Source: Cyrtodaria siliqua (lineage: Eukaryota > Mollusca > Bivalvia > Adapedonta > Hiatellidae). From it: a DNA stretch of 64,000 nucleotides. Location: the NCBI GenBank assembly GCA_037043455.1, contig JAWPHD010004356.1, positions 1 to 64,000 on the forward strand. The letters run 5' to 3'. The translations under genes and the position numbers were made by a program. Below are positions 21,466 through 34,065 of this stretch, in pieces (within the stretch, counting starts at the first letter, position 1; the number at the start of each line of letters is the position of its first letter). The notes under the pieces are model-generated. The model ran no database searches and had not been told where the DNA came from. It saw nothing but the letters and a program-made list of their open reading frames with translations.

Positions 21466-22396
21466 TTGCCTCTAGCAAATCACCTGACTGCTTCATGTGT
21501 GAAATTGAAACAGTTGACTACATTGCCTCTGTCAGCTCTAGCAAATCACCTGACTGCTTCGTGTGTGAAATTGAAACAGTTGACTACATTGCTTCTGTCA
21601 GCTCTAGCAAATCACCTGACTGCTTCATGTGTGAAATTGAAACAGTTGACTACATTGCTTCTGTCAGCTCTAGCAAATCACCTGACTGCTTCATGTGTGA
21701 AATTGAAACAGTTGACTACATTGCTTCTGTCAGCTCTAGCAAATCACCTGACTGCTTCATGTGTGAAATTGAAACAGTTAACTACATTGCTTCTGCCAGC
21801 TCTAGCAAATCACCTGACTGTGTTGGTGAAATTGAAAACAGTTGACTACATTGCTTCTGTCAACTCTAGCAAATCACCTGACTGCTTCATGTGTGAAATT
21901 GAAAACAGTTGACTACATTGCTTCTGTCAGCTCTAGCAAATCACCTGACTGCTTCATGTGTGAAATTGAAACAGTTGACTACATTGCTTCTGTCAACTCT
22001 AGCAAATCACCTGACTGCTTCATGTGTGAAATTGAAACAGTTGACTACATTGCTTCTGTCAGCTCTAGCAAATCACCTGACTGCTTCATGTGTGAAATTG
22101 AAACAGTTGACTACATTGCTTCTGTCAGCTCTAGCAAATCACCTGACTGCTTCATGTGTGAAATTGAAACAGTTAAACTACATTGCTTCTGCCAGCTCTA
22201 GCAAATCACCTGACTGCTTCATGTGTGAAATTGAAACAGTTGACTACATTGCTTCTGTCAACTCTAGCAAATCACCTGACTGCTTCATGTGTGAAATTGA
22301 AACAGTTGACTACATTGCTTCTGTCAGCTCTAGCAAATCACCTGACTGCTTCATGTGTGAAATTGAAACAGTTGACTACATTGCTTCTGTCAGCTG
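21466..22396 (+). repeat. 66-bp tandem array (about 14 units)
   Basis: Units of 66 bp contain GCAAATCACCTGACTGCTTC and GAAATTGAAACAGTTGACTA. Units are nearly identical except one shortened unit around 21820 and single-base indels. Two frames are open for over 100 residues because 66 is 22 codons. Single-base indels (about 21838, 21902, 22172) break each frame, which argues against translation. It may be part of the 3' UTR of the gene ending at 20356. Confidence 0.9.
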
Positions 22397-22423
22397 ACCA
22401 CTTCTGTTTGTAAGATATAAAGA

Positions 22424-22429
22424 AATAAA
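22424..22429 (+). terminator. Possible polyadenylation signal after the 66-bp array
   Basis: AATAAA lies 28 bases after the last full 66-bp unit. If used, the transcript ending here would carry both tandem arrays in a 3' UTR of about 2 kb. Chance occurrence is quite possible. Confidence 0.25.
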
Positions 22430-23170
22430 AGCAGTGATTATATTCTTGCAGATTAATTAAACTTTTCAAATAACGTGGATCACTTGTACTTAAAACTCTT
22501 GATAACTTCAGAATCGAACACAAAAATTGATTTCTAGCAAAGCAATTAACTGTTTCAAACTGTGTAGATCACTTTGAAATTAAACAAAACAGTTGATTAC
22601 ATTGCTTCTAGCAAACCAGCTGACCACATAAAATTGTGTAGAACATGAAATGGATTTAACCAAATGTTGATTACTTTGCTTCTAGCAAATCAATTAACTA
22701 AATTTCATTTGGACTTGCATAAGACAGTTGATTTATTCTTTCTAGCAAATTAGTTAATCATTTCAATATACCTTAAATAAAACAGTTGATAACGTTGCTT
22801 CCAGCAAAGTATGATAACGTTGCTTCCAGCAAAGTAATTAACCATTCCGAGTTGGGGACATCAATTGGACTTAAATAAAAAGTGGTTCTAGAAAATCAGT
22901 TAACCATTTCAAATAACACTTCTTAAATAAAACTGTTGATCAGGTTCATCTAGCAAATCAGCTGACTGCTTAAAATTGTGTTAAATGCTAAATTGCTTAA
23001 AATTGTGTGAAATGCAAAATTTAAAATTTCATTGATTCTTGCAAATTAGCTAACCGCTTAAAATTGTGTAGAGCAGTTGGTTTTGAACAGTTCATTCTGT
23101 TGATTGCATTGCTTCTTGGAAATGTGTTAATCATTTTAAATTGTGTAGATTGCTTGGACTTGCATTAACC
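22430..23170 (+). repeat. Decayed relatives of the 66-bp unit
   Basis: Words such as CTTCTAGCAAATCA, GTTAACCATTTC and AAACAGTTGAT recur about every 65-85 bp with many changes. This looks like an older, degenerate extension of the sharp array just upstream. Confidence 0.55.
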
Positions 23171-23850
23171 AGTTTATCAATTTGACAGAATGAACGAAGC
23201 CTAGTTTATCTACATCTTTATTGTGTGGTAAGGAAATTACAAAGAGTTTTTATTTTTTATGGGTGTTAGATTTTATTGCTAGAGTAATTTATAATAATAA
23301 GTGCATATTTTGAGATTGAAGGATATTAACAACTGCATACATTGATTGCCTCAATAAGAAGCTTTGTTCCTGAATATATATAACAACATAGACTAAGGCC
23401 TAATAAGTCTATTCGTATTGGGCCATGTTTAAATGATCTTTAGTTTTCCAAGCGTGACACCACACTTGAAAAATGGGTAAGCTGACAAAAATCTTTTTAT
23501 TACCATCTACCTCCACCCCACAAAGGGTGTATGGATGGTGGTTGGGGGAGGGAATCCATTGATTTTAGATGTAACTTTCTTGACAATCATGTGTAACATT
23601 TCATATAACTTGTTTGCCTACTTATTCACCCAACAGTTCTTTACTTGGGCGGGCTTAGCAAACAAACAATATTTTAACCGTGGCCTTCGTAAACAGATGT
23701 CGTCTTCTACTGCATGTAACTAATTATATTATATAATATGAGAAGATTATTTAAATGTATTTGAGCATGACAAACATGGCACTTGTCAATAAGTGGGTGG
23801 TATGTGTATATTAAAAACTGCTTTTAAAATATGATTTGTTTGTTAGTTTG
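23171..23850. other. Low-copy AT-rich stretch
   Basis: No gene or repeat with clear ends is seen. A 62-residue frame at 23535-23723 has no recognisable domain and no splice or promoter context. Confidence 0.4.
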
Positions 23851-23851
23851 T

Positions 23852-24412
23852 TTTTAGCTCGACTGATCAGAGATCAGCAGAGCTTATGCCGTGGTGCGGC
23901 GTCCGTCGTCCGTCCGTCTGTCCGTAAACTTTTATTTGTAGCGACAACTCCTCTGAAACTACTGGATGGATATTCATGAAACTTTACAGAAATGTTGCTC
24001 ATAAAGACTAGTTGATCCTAGCAAAAATTCATGTTGATGTGAAATCCAAGATGGCCGCCAAAGCTAAAAATAGAGTTGTAAAATACAAGTTTGTAGCGAC
24101 TACTTCTTGAAAACTATAAGTGATATTGATATGGGACTTTTTCTAAAATGATCAGCATGACATGATGTTGATCCTTGTCAAAAATCGTTTTGATTCAACG
24201 TTAAACATGGCTGCCAGCGGCCATCTTTGTTTACATAGAGTTATATAGTAAAAACTTGTAGCGACTACTCCTCTGAAACTACTTGGCGGATTGTCATGAA
24301 ACTTTACAGGAATGTTGCTTTTGATGTCTTATTGATCCTAGCAAAATTTCAGATCTGCCAGAAATTCAAGATGGCCGTTACAGCTAAAAATAGATTTTTA
24401 AAAAATAAGTCG
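23852..24412 (+). mobile_element. Family C element fragment with intact 5' end
   Basis: Starts TTTTAGCTCGACTGATCAG (with the GATCAG partner), then the GTCCGTC run and 1.5 units of the 320-bp repeat, before breaking off at about 24410 into unrelated sequence. The 3' hairpin end is absent. Confidence 0.6.
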
Positions 24413-25020
24413 CCCATTTTACCTACTTTTTGGAAGTTTTTGATAGTTTTGCATTTTTCTATTTATAGCCTCCAAAAAACCCAAAGAATGCATATTCCAA
24501 TACACCAAAATAAACTTAGAAGTACTCAAAACTGAAAAAAACATCAAACAAGTGGTTCATAATTATTATAAATACCATCCATAGACGTAAAAGATGCTTG
24601 GTTGATTCCTTCTGATTTACATGGACATTCGTGCGAAACTGAGGAGTTGGACAGTCGTGCGAAACTGAGGAGTGCCCCCTACACATTGTTTTTCTGGGTG
24701 AGTCAGCAGCCATGTTTGTTTACATTTTGCATTGAAAAAGGAGGGGCAAAACTGATTGACAGATAGTGAGACTCCAAAAGCGTCAAAGCCCCATCTTTCT
24801 ATTGATGTAAGTAGCAATATGAATATTTATTTCGGTTCATAATCATTCTCTGGACCTCATGAAAAGCGCAGTAGTATCGAACATCCGTTGTTATGCCCCG
24901 CCATGAAAATGGAGCGTGTATATATTGTTACCCTTGAACTTTGGATCGTCCTTATGAAAACAGGTTCTTAAAGTTTGTTTCTCAGACACTGGAAGCCAAA
25001 GAGTTTGAAACTTGACACGT
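24413..25020. other. Low-copy stretch with a small duplication
   Basis: GTGCGAAACTGAGGAGT appears twice at about 24630 and 24656. No exon is recognised; short frames on the minus strand overlap each other in different phases and are not convincing. Confidence 0.4.
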
Positions 25021-25027
25021 TTATGAC

Positions 25028-25290
25028 AACAGTATGTTCCTAACAAATTGAATTGAATTGAATTGGGTTTTAAGGCGCACCAACACATGAAAGTTTATAT
25101 GGCGCCTATCAGGAATTAATGTGCCAGGCTCATCCTCCATTTACGTCAAGATAAAATATGGAGAATGGGCCTAGAACGTTCTTACCTGCAGGGTTGCTTC
25201 AAATTCTATAGTATCTGCATGTGACCATGTGTTTGTGAGATTGCAGTGGTTGTATTCTACCACGGCAATCACCCGGGGGATGTTTCTAAC
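25028..25290 (-). repeat. SINE-like repeat with (TTCAA)n tail
   Basis: On the minus strand it ends in GGTGCGCCTTAAAACCCAAT and several TTCAA units. The body has TAGGCCCATTCTCCATATTT and GATGAGCCTGGCAC. A plus-strand copy lies at 31945-32300. The short simple tail and repeated body fit a SINE; I did not find a clear tRNA head. Confidence 0.55.
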
Positions 25291-25499
25291 GAAAGAAGAT
25301 CGATATGAATGAACCGTCATCTACATTTGACACTGTGCTAATTTACATTTAAGTTTTATCTTCATGACAGCGGTATGTTTCTGCAAAAAGTAGGGCAATA
25401 TAACAATGACCTTGACCTACTTTTTGTACTCTTCCTAATTAAGTTAATTTCTCAAAATAACAGCCGTACAGCTTTCAAACTTCATACACACTAACGTTT

Positions 25500-26150
25500 T
25501 TAGATAGAGTTATATAGGAAAAACTTTAAATAAACAAAAATACGAAGCTTCTGAAACTACAAGAGCTGAAGGTCTAATATTTGCATGTAGCATACGCTTA
25601 TGACCCTCTTCCAAGTTTACTCAAATAATGACCCTGGTGTCAAATTTTGCCCCGCTCTAGGGGTCACAGTTTTGAAAAGAGCTATACTTGAAAACAATAA
25701 AAACATCCCTGAACTACGAAGCTAGAGGTTGTATACTCTGCATGTTATTGTGGTCTGCTACCAAGTTTCTTAAAATGGTGAACTTGGGGTTTAATTTGGT
25801 CCCACTTGAGTGCAGGGTCACATCTTTATACAGAGTTATGTAGGAAAATATTCTAAAAATTTGTTCATTTTACATAGACTTCGGGTGAAAACATAATTTT
25901 CTGAAACCATAAGACATAGAGATCTCATATATTGCATGTGGTAAAAGCTTCTGGATCTCTAACAAATTTGCTCAAATGGTGACACAGAGATGAATTTGGT
26001 CTTACCCAGGGGTTCACAGTGTTACATAAAGTTATGTAGGATAATCTCTAAAGCCTTTAACTACAAGAGCTAGATATGTATGTAGCGTAAGCTTATTGTC
26101 TTTTACCACGTTTCTTCAAATGGTAACCCTGTAGTCAAATTTGGCCTCAC
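25500..26150 (+). repeat. Diverged 166-bp-type satellite units
   Basis: About four units of the family A satellite with many changes, for example AAGTTTACTCAAATAATGAC and CTACAAGAGCTGAAGGTCTA. They lead directly into the 32-bp array, whose first unit (CACCTCAGTTATACATAG) looks like the beginning of the next satellite unit. The minisatellite may have arisen from it. Confidence 0.6.
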
Positions 26151-26502
26151 CTCAGTTATACATAGATATATACAGGCATCACCTCAGTTATACATAGATA
26201 TATACAGGCATCACCTCAGTTATACATAGATATATACAGGCATCACCTCAGTTATACATAGATATATACAGGCATCACCTCAGTTATACATAGATATATA
26301 CAGGCATCACCTCAGTTATACATAGATATATACAGGCATCACCTCAGTTATACATAGATATATACAGGCATCACCTCAGTTATACATAGATATAATAGAT
26401 ATATACAGGCATCACCTCAGTTATACATAGATTTATACAGGCATCACCTCAGTTATACATAGATATATACAGGCATCACCTCAGTTATACATAGATACAA
26501 AG
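26149..26502 (+). repeat. 32-bp minisatellite, 11 units
   Basis: ACCTCAGTTATACATAGATA starts at 26149 and then every 32 bp to 26373, then at 26414 (one unit has a 9-bp duplication), 26446 and 26478. Units are nearly identical, so expansion is recent. Confidence 0.92.
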
Positions 26503-26517
26503 AGGGAAATTGTTGTT

Positions 26518-29500
26518 GTTTTATTCACAATATACTGCTGGATACTGCATTATTTCACAATATATTGCTGGATGCTGTATTATTTCACAATATACTGCTG
26601 GATGCTGCGTTACTTCACCATATACTATTACATGCTGCATTATTTTACAAGTTACTGCTACATGCTGCATTATTTCACAGTCTACTGCTTCATGCTGCAT
26701 TATTTTACAATCTACTGCTGGATACTGCAATATATCAAAATCTACTGCTGGATGCTGCATTATTTCACAATATACTGCTGGATGCTGCATTATTTCACAA
26801 TATACTGCTGGATGCTGCATTATTTCACAGTATACTGCTACATGCTGAATTATTTAACAATCTACTGCTGGATGCTGCATTATTTCACAACATACTGCTG
26901 GATGCTGCATTATATCACAATCTACTGCTGGATGCTGCATTATTTCACAACATACTGCTGGATGCTGCATTATATCACAATCTACTGCAACATGCTGAAT
27001 TATTTAACAATATACTGCTACATGCTGCATTATTTCAAAATCTTCTGCTGGAGGCTGCATTATTTCACAATCTTCTGCTGGATGCTGCATTATTTCACAG
27101 TATACTGCTACATGCTGAATTATTTAACAAACTACTGCTACATGCTGCATTATTTCACACTCTTCTGCTGGAGGCTGCATTATTTCATAATCTTCTGCTG
27201 GATGCTGCGTTACTTCACCATATACTATTACATGCTGCATTTTTTTTACAATTTACTGCTACATGCTGCATTATTTCACAGTCTACTGCTTCATGCTGCA
27301 TTATTTCACAATCTACTGCTGGATACTGCATTATATCAAAATCTACTGCTGGATGCTGCATTATTTCACAATACACTGCTACATGTTGCATTATTTCACA
27401 ATTTACTGCTACATGCTGCATTATTTCATAATATACTGCTACATGCTGCATTATTTCACAATATACTGCTGGATGCTGCATTATTTAACAAACTACTGCT
27501 ACATGCTGCATTATTTCACAATATACTGCTACATGCTGCATTATTTCACAATATACTGCTACATGCTGCATTATTTCATAATATACTGCTACATGCTGCA
27601 TTATTTCACAATACACTGCTACATGCTGCATTATTTCACAATCTACTGCTGGATGCTGAATTATTTAACAAACTACTGCTACATGCTGCATTATTTCACA
27701 ATACACTGCTACATGCTGCATTATTTAACAAACTACTGCTGGATACTGCATTATATCAAAATATACTGCTGGATGCTGCATTATTTCACAATATACTGCT
27801 ACATGCTGCATTATTTCACAATATACTGCTACATGCTGCATTATTTCACAATACACTGCTACATGCTGCATTATTTCACAATCTACTGCTGGATGCTGAA
27901 TTATTTAACAAACTACTGCTACATGCTGCATTATACTACAATATACTGCTACATGCTGCATTATTTCACAATACACTGCTACATGCTGCATTATTTCACA
28001 ATATACTGCTACATGCTGCATTATTTCACAATACACTGCTACATGCTGCATTATTTCACAATATACTGCTGGATGCTGCATTATTTCACAATCTACTGCT
28101 GGATGCTGAATTATTTAACAATCTACTGCTACATGCTGCATTATTTCACACTCTTCTGCTGGAGGCTGCATTATTTCACAATCTTCTGCTGGAGGCTGCA
28201 TTATTTCACAATATACTGCTGGATGCTGCATTATTTCACAGTATACTGCTACATGCTTCATTATTTCACAATATACTGCTGTATGCTGCATTATTTCAAA
28301 ATATACTGCTAAATGCTGCATTATTTAACTATATACTGCTACATGCATCATTATTTCACAATATACTGCTGTATGCTGCATTATTTCAAAATATACTGCT
28401 AAATGCTGCATTATTTTAACTATATACTGTCACATGCTGCATTATTTCACAATATACTGCTACATGCTGCATTATTTCACAATATACTGCTGGATGCTGC
28501 ATTATTTCACTATATAGTGCTGGATGCTGCATTGCTTTACAGTGTACTACTGCATGCTGCATTAGTTCACAGTATACTGCTGGATGCTGCATTATTTCAG
28601 AATATACTGCTGGATGCTGCATTATTTCACAATTTACTTCTGGGTGCTGCGTTATTTCACAATCTACTTCTGGATGCTGCATTATTTCACAGTATACTGC
28701 TGCATGCTGCGTTATTTCACAATTTACTGCCACATGCTGCATTATTTCACAGTATACTGCTGGATGCTGCATTATTTCACAATATACTGCTACATGCTGC
28801 ATTATTTCACAGTATACTGATACATGCTGCATTTTATCACAATACACTGCTGGATGTTGCATTATTGCACAATATACTGCTGGATGCTGCATTATTTCAC
28901 AATATACTGCTACATGCTGCATTATTTCACAATACACTGCTGGATGTTGCAGTATATCACAATATACTGCTACATGCTGCATTATTTCACAATATACTGC
29001 TACAGGCTGCATTATGTTGCATTATTTCAATCTACAATCTACTGCTGGATACAGCATTATTTCATAATCTACTGCTGGAAGCCGCCTTATTTTACAATAT
29101 ACAGCTACATGCTGCGTTATTTCACAATATACTACTACATGCTGCATTATTTCAAAATCTACTGATACATGCTGCATTATTTCACAATATACTGCTACAT
29201 GCTGCATTATGCTACATTATAGTACTACATGCTGCATTATTTCAAAATACACTGCTGGATGCTACATTATGTCACAATATACTGCTGGATGCTGCATTAT
29301 TTCTCAATACACTGCTGGATGCTGCATTATGTCACAATATACTGCTGGATGCTGCAGTATATCAAAATCTACTGCTGGATGTTGCGTTATTTACAATTTA
29401 CTCTGGATGCGGCTTTATTTTCACAATATACTGCTGGATGCTGCATTATTTCACAATATACTGCTGGATTTTGCATTATTTAACAATATACTGCTGCATG

Positions 29501-29530
29501 CTGCATTATACACAATATACTGTAACAGTT
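26518..29530 (+). repeat. 30-bp minisatellite, about 100 units
   Basis: About 3 kb of units based on CTGCTGGATGCTGCATTATT followed by TCACAATATA. Two frequent variants differ at GGATG versus ACATG. Because 30 is ten codons and the unit lacks stops in several frames, long frames exist on both strands (615, 380, 349 and 288 residues on plus; 198 on minus). They all repeat one decapeptide (such as YCWMLHYFTI). I treat them as by-products, not genes. Blocks of variants are themselves repeated at offsets of 240 and 600 bp, indicating multi-unit duplications. Confidence 0.93.
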
Positions 29531-30060
29531 GTGGTTTTCTTCTAGTTTTAAGGTAAAAAGGTAAGAATGAATAATATGTCGATAAACTGTGTTTTCAGAA
29601 CCAAGAAACAATGTCATGACAATCAGAATTAAAGTTTCTGTATTAAATTAGGCAAAACAATTACATTTCAAAGCAGCACCTACAAATAATATTTTTCTTT
29701 TAAGATATAGGTCACTCAACTATAATTATACTATTATAAGACTACAGTTACTACTGTACAGCACAGTTACTAGCGTACACGATCTACATATACCGAGTCA
29801 AAAAAAAGAATAAAGAAAGTGTGCACATCTATCAAAAAGTTTTAATGACAAATTTAGCAAAAGAAAGTTCAAAATTTACAAGAATTATGCTTTAATAAAT
29901 TATGAAAAGACCATTCACTAACAAATTCTGAATTCCTCAAGTCAAAAAATAGCAAAACAAAAATTGGAAAATGAAAAATGCATGGACACAACATGTAACT
30001 GTCATCTTGTTTTTTCTGGAATTTCTGAATGTCAAACTTTAACTTCTTCTCTATCAGAAA
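29531..30060. other. Low-copy spacer between minisatellites
   Basis: AT-rich; no gene is recognised. Small duplicated words (CAGTTACTA) occur at about 29745-29775. Confidence 0.4.
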
Positions 30061-30084
30061 GTTAGGCTGTTTGAACACATGTAA

Positions 30085-31550
30085 CATATTCCAGCAATGT
30101 AATATTTGTAATGAGGTTCCAGTGATGTAATATTCGTAATGAGGTTCCAGTGATGTAATATTCATAATGAGGTTCCAGTGATGCAATATTCGTAATGAGG
30201 TTCGAGCAATGCAATATTCGTAATGAGGTTCCAGTGATGCAATATTCGTAATGAGGTTCGAGCAATGCAATAATCGTAATGAGGTTCCAGCGATGTAATA
30301 TTCGTAATGAGGTTCGAGCAATGCAATATTCGTAATGAGGTTCCAGCAATGTAATATTCGTAATGAGGTTCGAGCAATGCAATATTCGTAATGAGGTTCG
30401 AGCAATGCAATAATCGTAATGAGGTTCCAGCGATGTAATATTCGTAATGAGGTTCGAGCAATGCAATATTCGTAATGAGGTTCCAGCAATGTAATATTCG
30501 TAATGAGGTTCGAGCAATGCAATATTCGTAATGAGGTTCGAGCAATGCAATAATCGTAATGAGGTTCCAGCGATTGAGGTTCGAGCAATGCAATAATCGT
30601 AATGAGGTTCCAGCGATGTAATATTCGTAATGAGGTTCCAGCGATGTAATATTCGTAATGAGGTTCAAGCGATGTAATATTCGTAATGAGGTTCGAGCAA
30701 TGTAATATTCGTAATGAGGTTCCAGCAATGTAATATTCGTAAGGTTCCAGCAATGTAATATTCGTAATGAGTTTCGAGCAATGTAATATTCGTAATGAGG
30801 TTCGAGCAATGTAATATTTGTAATGAGGTTCGATCAATGTAATATTCGTAATGAGGTTCGATCAATGATATATTCGTAATGAGGTTCGATCAATGTAATA
30901 TTCGTAATGAGATTCCAGCAATGTAATATTCGTAATGAGGTTCGATCAATGTAATATTCGTAATGAGGTTCGATCAATGATATATTCGTAATGAGGTTCG
31001 ATCAATGTAATATTCGTAATGAGATTCCAGCAATGTAATATTCGTAATGAGGTTCGATCAATGTAATATTCGTAATGAGGTTTGATCAATGTAATATTCG
31101 TAATGAGGTTCGATCAATGATATATTCGTAATGAGGTTCGATCAATGTAATATTCGTAATGAGGTTCCAGCAATGTAATATTCGTAATGAGGTTCCAGCA
31201 ATGTAATATTCGTAATGAGGTTCGATCAATGTAATATTCGTAATGAGGTTCCAGCAATGTAATATTCGTAATGAGGTTCCAGCAATGTAATATTCATAAT
31301 GAGGTTCGATCAATGTAATATTCGTAATGAGGTTCGAGCAATGTAATATTCGTAATGAGGTTCGAGCAATGTAATATTCGTAATGAAGTTCCAGCAATGG
31401 AATAATCGTAATGAGGTTCAAGCAATGTAACAGGAGGTTCCAGCGATGTAATAATCGTAATGAGGTTCCAGCGATGTAATATTCGTAATGAGGTTCCAGC
31501 GATGCAGTATTCGTAATGAGGTTCGAGCGATGTAATATTCGAAATGAGGT
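30085..31550. repeat. 28-bp minisatellite, about 52 units
   Basis: Units based on AATGAGGTTCCAGCAATGTA plus ATATTCGT. The unit is not a multiple of three, yet the minus strand lacks stops in all phases, giving frames of 322, 215 and 162 residues with a 28-residue peptide period. Higher-order structure is visible: TAATCG variants at 30271, 30411 and 30551 (140 bp, five units) and ATCAATGATAT variants at 30861 and 30973 (112 bp, four units), then 31113. Deleted units occur at about 30574 and 31434. Confidence 0.92.
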
Positions 31551-31589
31551 TCATACAAATGAGAGTACACACTTTCTTTTTGACTCGAG

Positions 31590-31780
31590 AACAAGAAGAA
31601 TTGAACTAAATTGGAAATTAAAGCTTCCATTGGTGGAGGAAGACCCACAGATGCCCCTCCGGGACATTTTTGTGCACCGACATTCCGCAAGTCAGTTAGA
31701 TCAAACTCACAGCGGTGATGTGCAGGTGATTTCAAGTCACTCGGCCACGGATGTCCCCGAGAAGAAGAATATCTTATAAT
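31590..31780 (-). repeat. tRNA-derived SINE-like repeat
   Basis: On the minus strand GTGGCCGAGTGACTTGAAAT resembles a tRNA-Ser/Leu A-box region. The body then has CCCGGAGGGGCATCTGTGGG and TCTTCCTCCACCAATGGAAG. The same body appears at 53030-53110 in the palindrome spacer. The 28-bp array begins just beyond its 3' side. Confidence 0.6.
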
Positions 31781-31944
31781 ACATATACATAGATGGTGTT
31801 GCCATTTCGATCTTATATTGTTTCTTATATTGTTTCAATTGTTGGCATTAACACATTTTTTGACACATTTGTTACATTTGTTTTTTTATTTACATGGCAT
31901 AGGAATATGCTCGGTACATTTTAAAACGCAACATTTTTGATTTT

Positions 31945-32300
31945 TCGTGTGGTTGCCGGGGTAGAATAAAACCACTGCAATCTCACAAACACACTGTCAC
32001 ATGCAGAGGAGTATGACTCTCCCACACACCACCACCACCCCCTCCCCGCGTAGAGGGGTAGGACATTAAACCGTGTATGCAAACGTGAAAACGTGGCTCC
32101 ATCGTATATCATACAGAGTGTCTACTTTAGAATTTGCAGTTCTGTGGGTAAAAAGGTTCTAGGCCCATTCTCCATATTTTATTTTGATGTAAATGGAAGA
32201 TGAGCCTGGCACATTCATTATGTGCCATTTAACCTTTAATGTGTTGGTGCGCGTTAAAGTTAAATAGAGATTATAACCCAATTCAATTCATTTTGATTTT
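31945..32300 (+). repeat. SINE-like repeat with TTCAA tail, plus copy
   Basis: Shares ACCACTGCAATCTCACAAAC, TAGGCCCATTCTCCATATTT and GATGAGCCTGGCACATT with the minus-strand copy at 25028-25290. It ends CCCAATTCAATTCA. The copies differ by a C-rich insertion at about 32020-32050. Confidence 0.6.
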
Positions 32301-32870
32301 CGATTATTTTAGTCCGCTGTTTTTTTGTTCAAAATCAATATTGTATTTTATGTTAGTACACAAGTCTCTTTGTCCCAAAGGTTAACATATGGCGATAAAC
32401 CGTTCCATACGATTTGCGCTACTTCTTTCAGTTAAAACACATTTTGCACTAGGTTCTCTAGAAATTGAAAAAAATACCAAGTGTTGCATTTTAAAATTTA
32501 TTGAGTGTACATTACAAAGTTCTAAACATACTTTTTGCAAAATGTTTTATGACAAAAATAAATAAATAAATACAATGTTCCAATCCATTATAAACATATA
32601 ATATCAACATATTGTTTTAGAACCGTGATTTTCGTGTCTAAAATTTGAATTCAACATAGATTTTAAATGAAATTGGGCTTGAAATATTCGTCAATTGAAA
32701 AATGATGCGTAACCAAAGATAGCAATATGGCTTAATAATTATTATTTTTTTTTTTTTTTTTAAATAAGGGCTCATTTTAGGCTCATTTAATCTGTTTTGG
32801 CTCTTTAGAATAGAAAATATTATCAGCTGACTTATCGTAAACTACATGATTCACAGTATGTGAACCATAG
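32301..32870. other. AT-rich low-copy stretch
   Basis: No gene, exon or repeat with clear ends is seen. A T run lies at about 32748. Confidence 0.4.
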
Positions 32871-32875
32871 ACAAC

Positions 32876-34065
32876 CAGAGTAGCTACAGCCAGCAGTAGC
32901 AGAAGCAACAGCCAGCAGTAGCATCAGTAGCAGTAGCTACAGCCAGTAGTAGCAGCAGTAGCAGTAGCTACAACCAGCAGTAGCAGCAGTAGCGTTAGCT
33001 ACAGCCAGCATTAGCATCAGTAGCAGTAGCTACAATCAGCAGTAGCAGCAGTAGCAGCAGTAGCAGTAGCTACAGCCATCAGTAGTAGCAGCAGCAGTAG
33101 TTACAGCCAGCAGTAGCAGTAGTAGCAGCAGTAGCAGTAGCTACAGCCATCAGTAGTAGCAGCAGCAGTAGTTACAGCCAGCAGTAGCTACAGCCAGCAG
33201 TAGCATCAGTAGCAGTAGCTACAGCCATCAGTAGCAGCAGATACAGCCATCAATAATAGCAGTAGCAGTAGCTACAGCCATCAGTAGCAGCAGTAGCAGT
33301 ATCTACAGCCAGCAGTAGCAGCAGTAGCAGTAGCTACAGACATCAGTAGCAGCATCAGCAGTAGCTACAGCCAGCAGTAGCAGCAGCAGCAGTGGCTACA
33401 GCCAGCAGTAGCAGCAGCAGCAGAAGCTACAGCCATCAGTAGCAGCAGTAGCAGTAGCTACAGCCATCAGTAGCAGCAGCAGCAGTAGCTACAGCCAGCA
33501 GTAGCAGCAGTAGCAGCAGCAGCAGTAGCTACAGCCGTCAGTAGTAGCAGTAGCAGTAGCTACAGCCAGCAGTAACAGTAGTAGCTACAGCCATCAGTAG
33601 CAGCAGTAGCAGGAGCTACAGCCAGCAGTAGCAGCAGTAGCAGTAGCTACATCCATCAGTAGCAGTAGCTACAGCCATCAGTAGCAGCAGTAGCAGTAGC
33701 TACAGCCATCAGTAGCAGCAGTAGCAGCAGCTACAGCCATCATCAGCAGCAGCAGCTAGAGCCATCAGCAGCAGCAGCTATAGCCATCATCAGCAGCAGC
33801 TACAGTCATCATCAGCAGCAGCTACAGCCATCAGTAGCAGCAGCTACAGCCAGCAGTAGCAGCAGCTACAGCCATCAGCAGCAGCAGCTACAACCATCAG
33901 CAGCAGAAGCTACAGCCAGCAGTAGCAGCAGCTACAGCCATCAGCAGCAGCAGCTACAGCCATCAGCAGCAGCAGCTACAACCATCAGCAGCAGCAGCTC
34001 AGCCATCAGTAGCAGAAGCTACAACCATCAGCAGCAGCAGCTACAGCCAGCAGTAGCAGCAGTAG
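32876..34065 (+). repeat. Compound CAG/TAG trinucleotide-type minisatellite
   Basis: About 1.2 kb of AGCAGT and AGCAGC hexamers punctuated by CTACAGCCAGCA or CTACAGCCATCA. The 3' third has shorter units (about 22 bp, ACAGCCATCAGCAGCAGC). TAG stops occur in frame throughout, so no protein is predicted. A (CAG)n-like composition could form slipped hairpins. Confidence 0.9.

Noticed and set aside
26572..28419. 615-codon frame reading repeated MLHYFTIYCW-type decapeptides
   Set aside because: The 30-bp unit is a multiple of three and lacks stops, so several frames on both strands stay open. There is no start context, splice signal or non-repetitive part.
29869..30837. 322-codon minus-strand frame with a 28-residue period
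   Set aside because: Produced by the 28-bp array, which has no stops in any minus-strand phase; overlapping frames in other phases look equally 'coding'.
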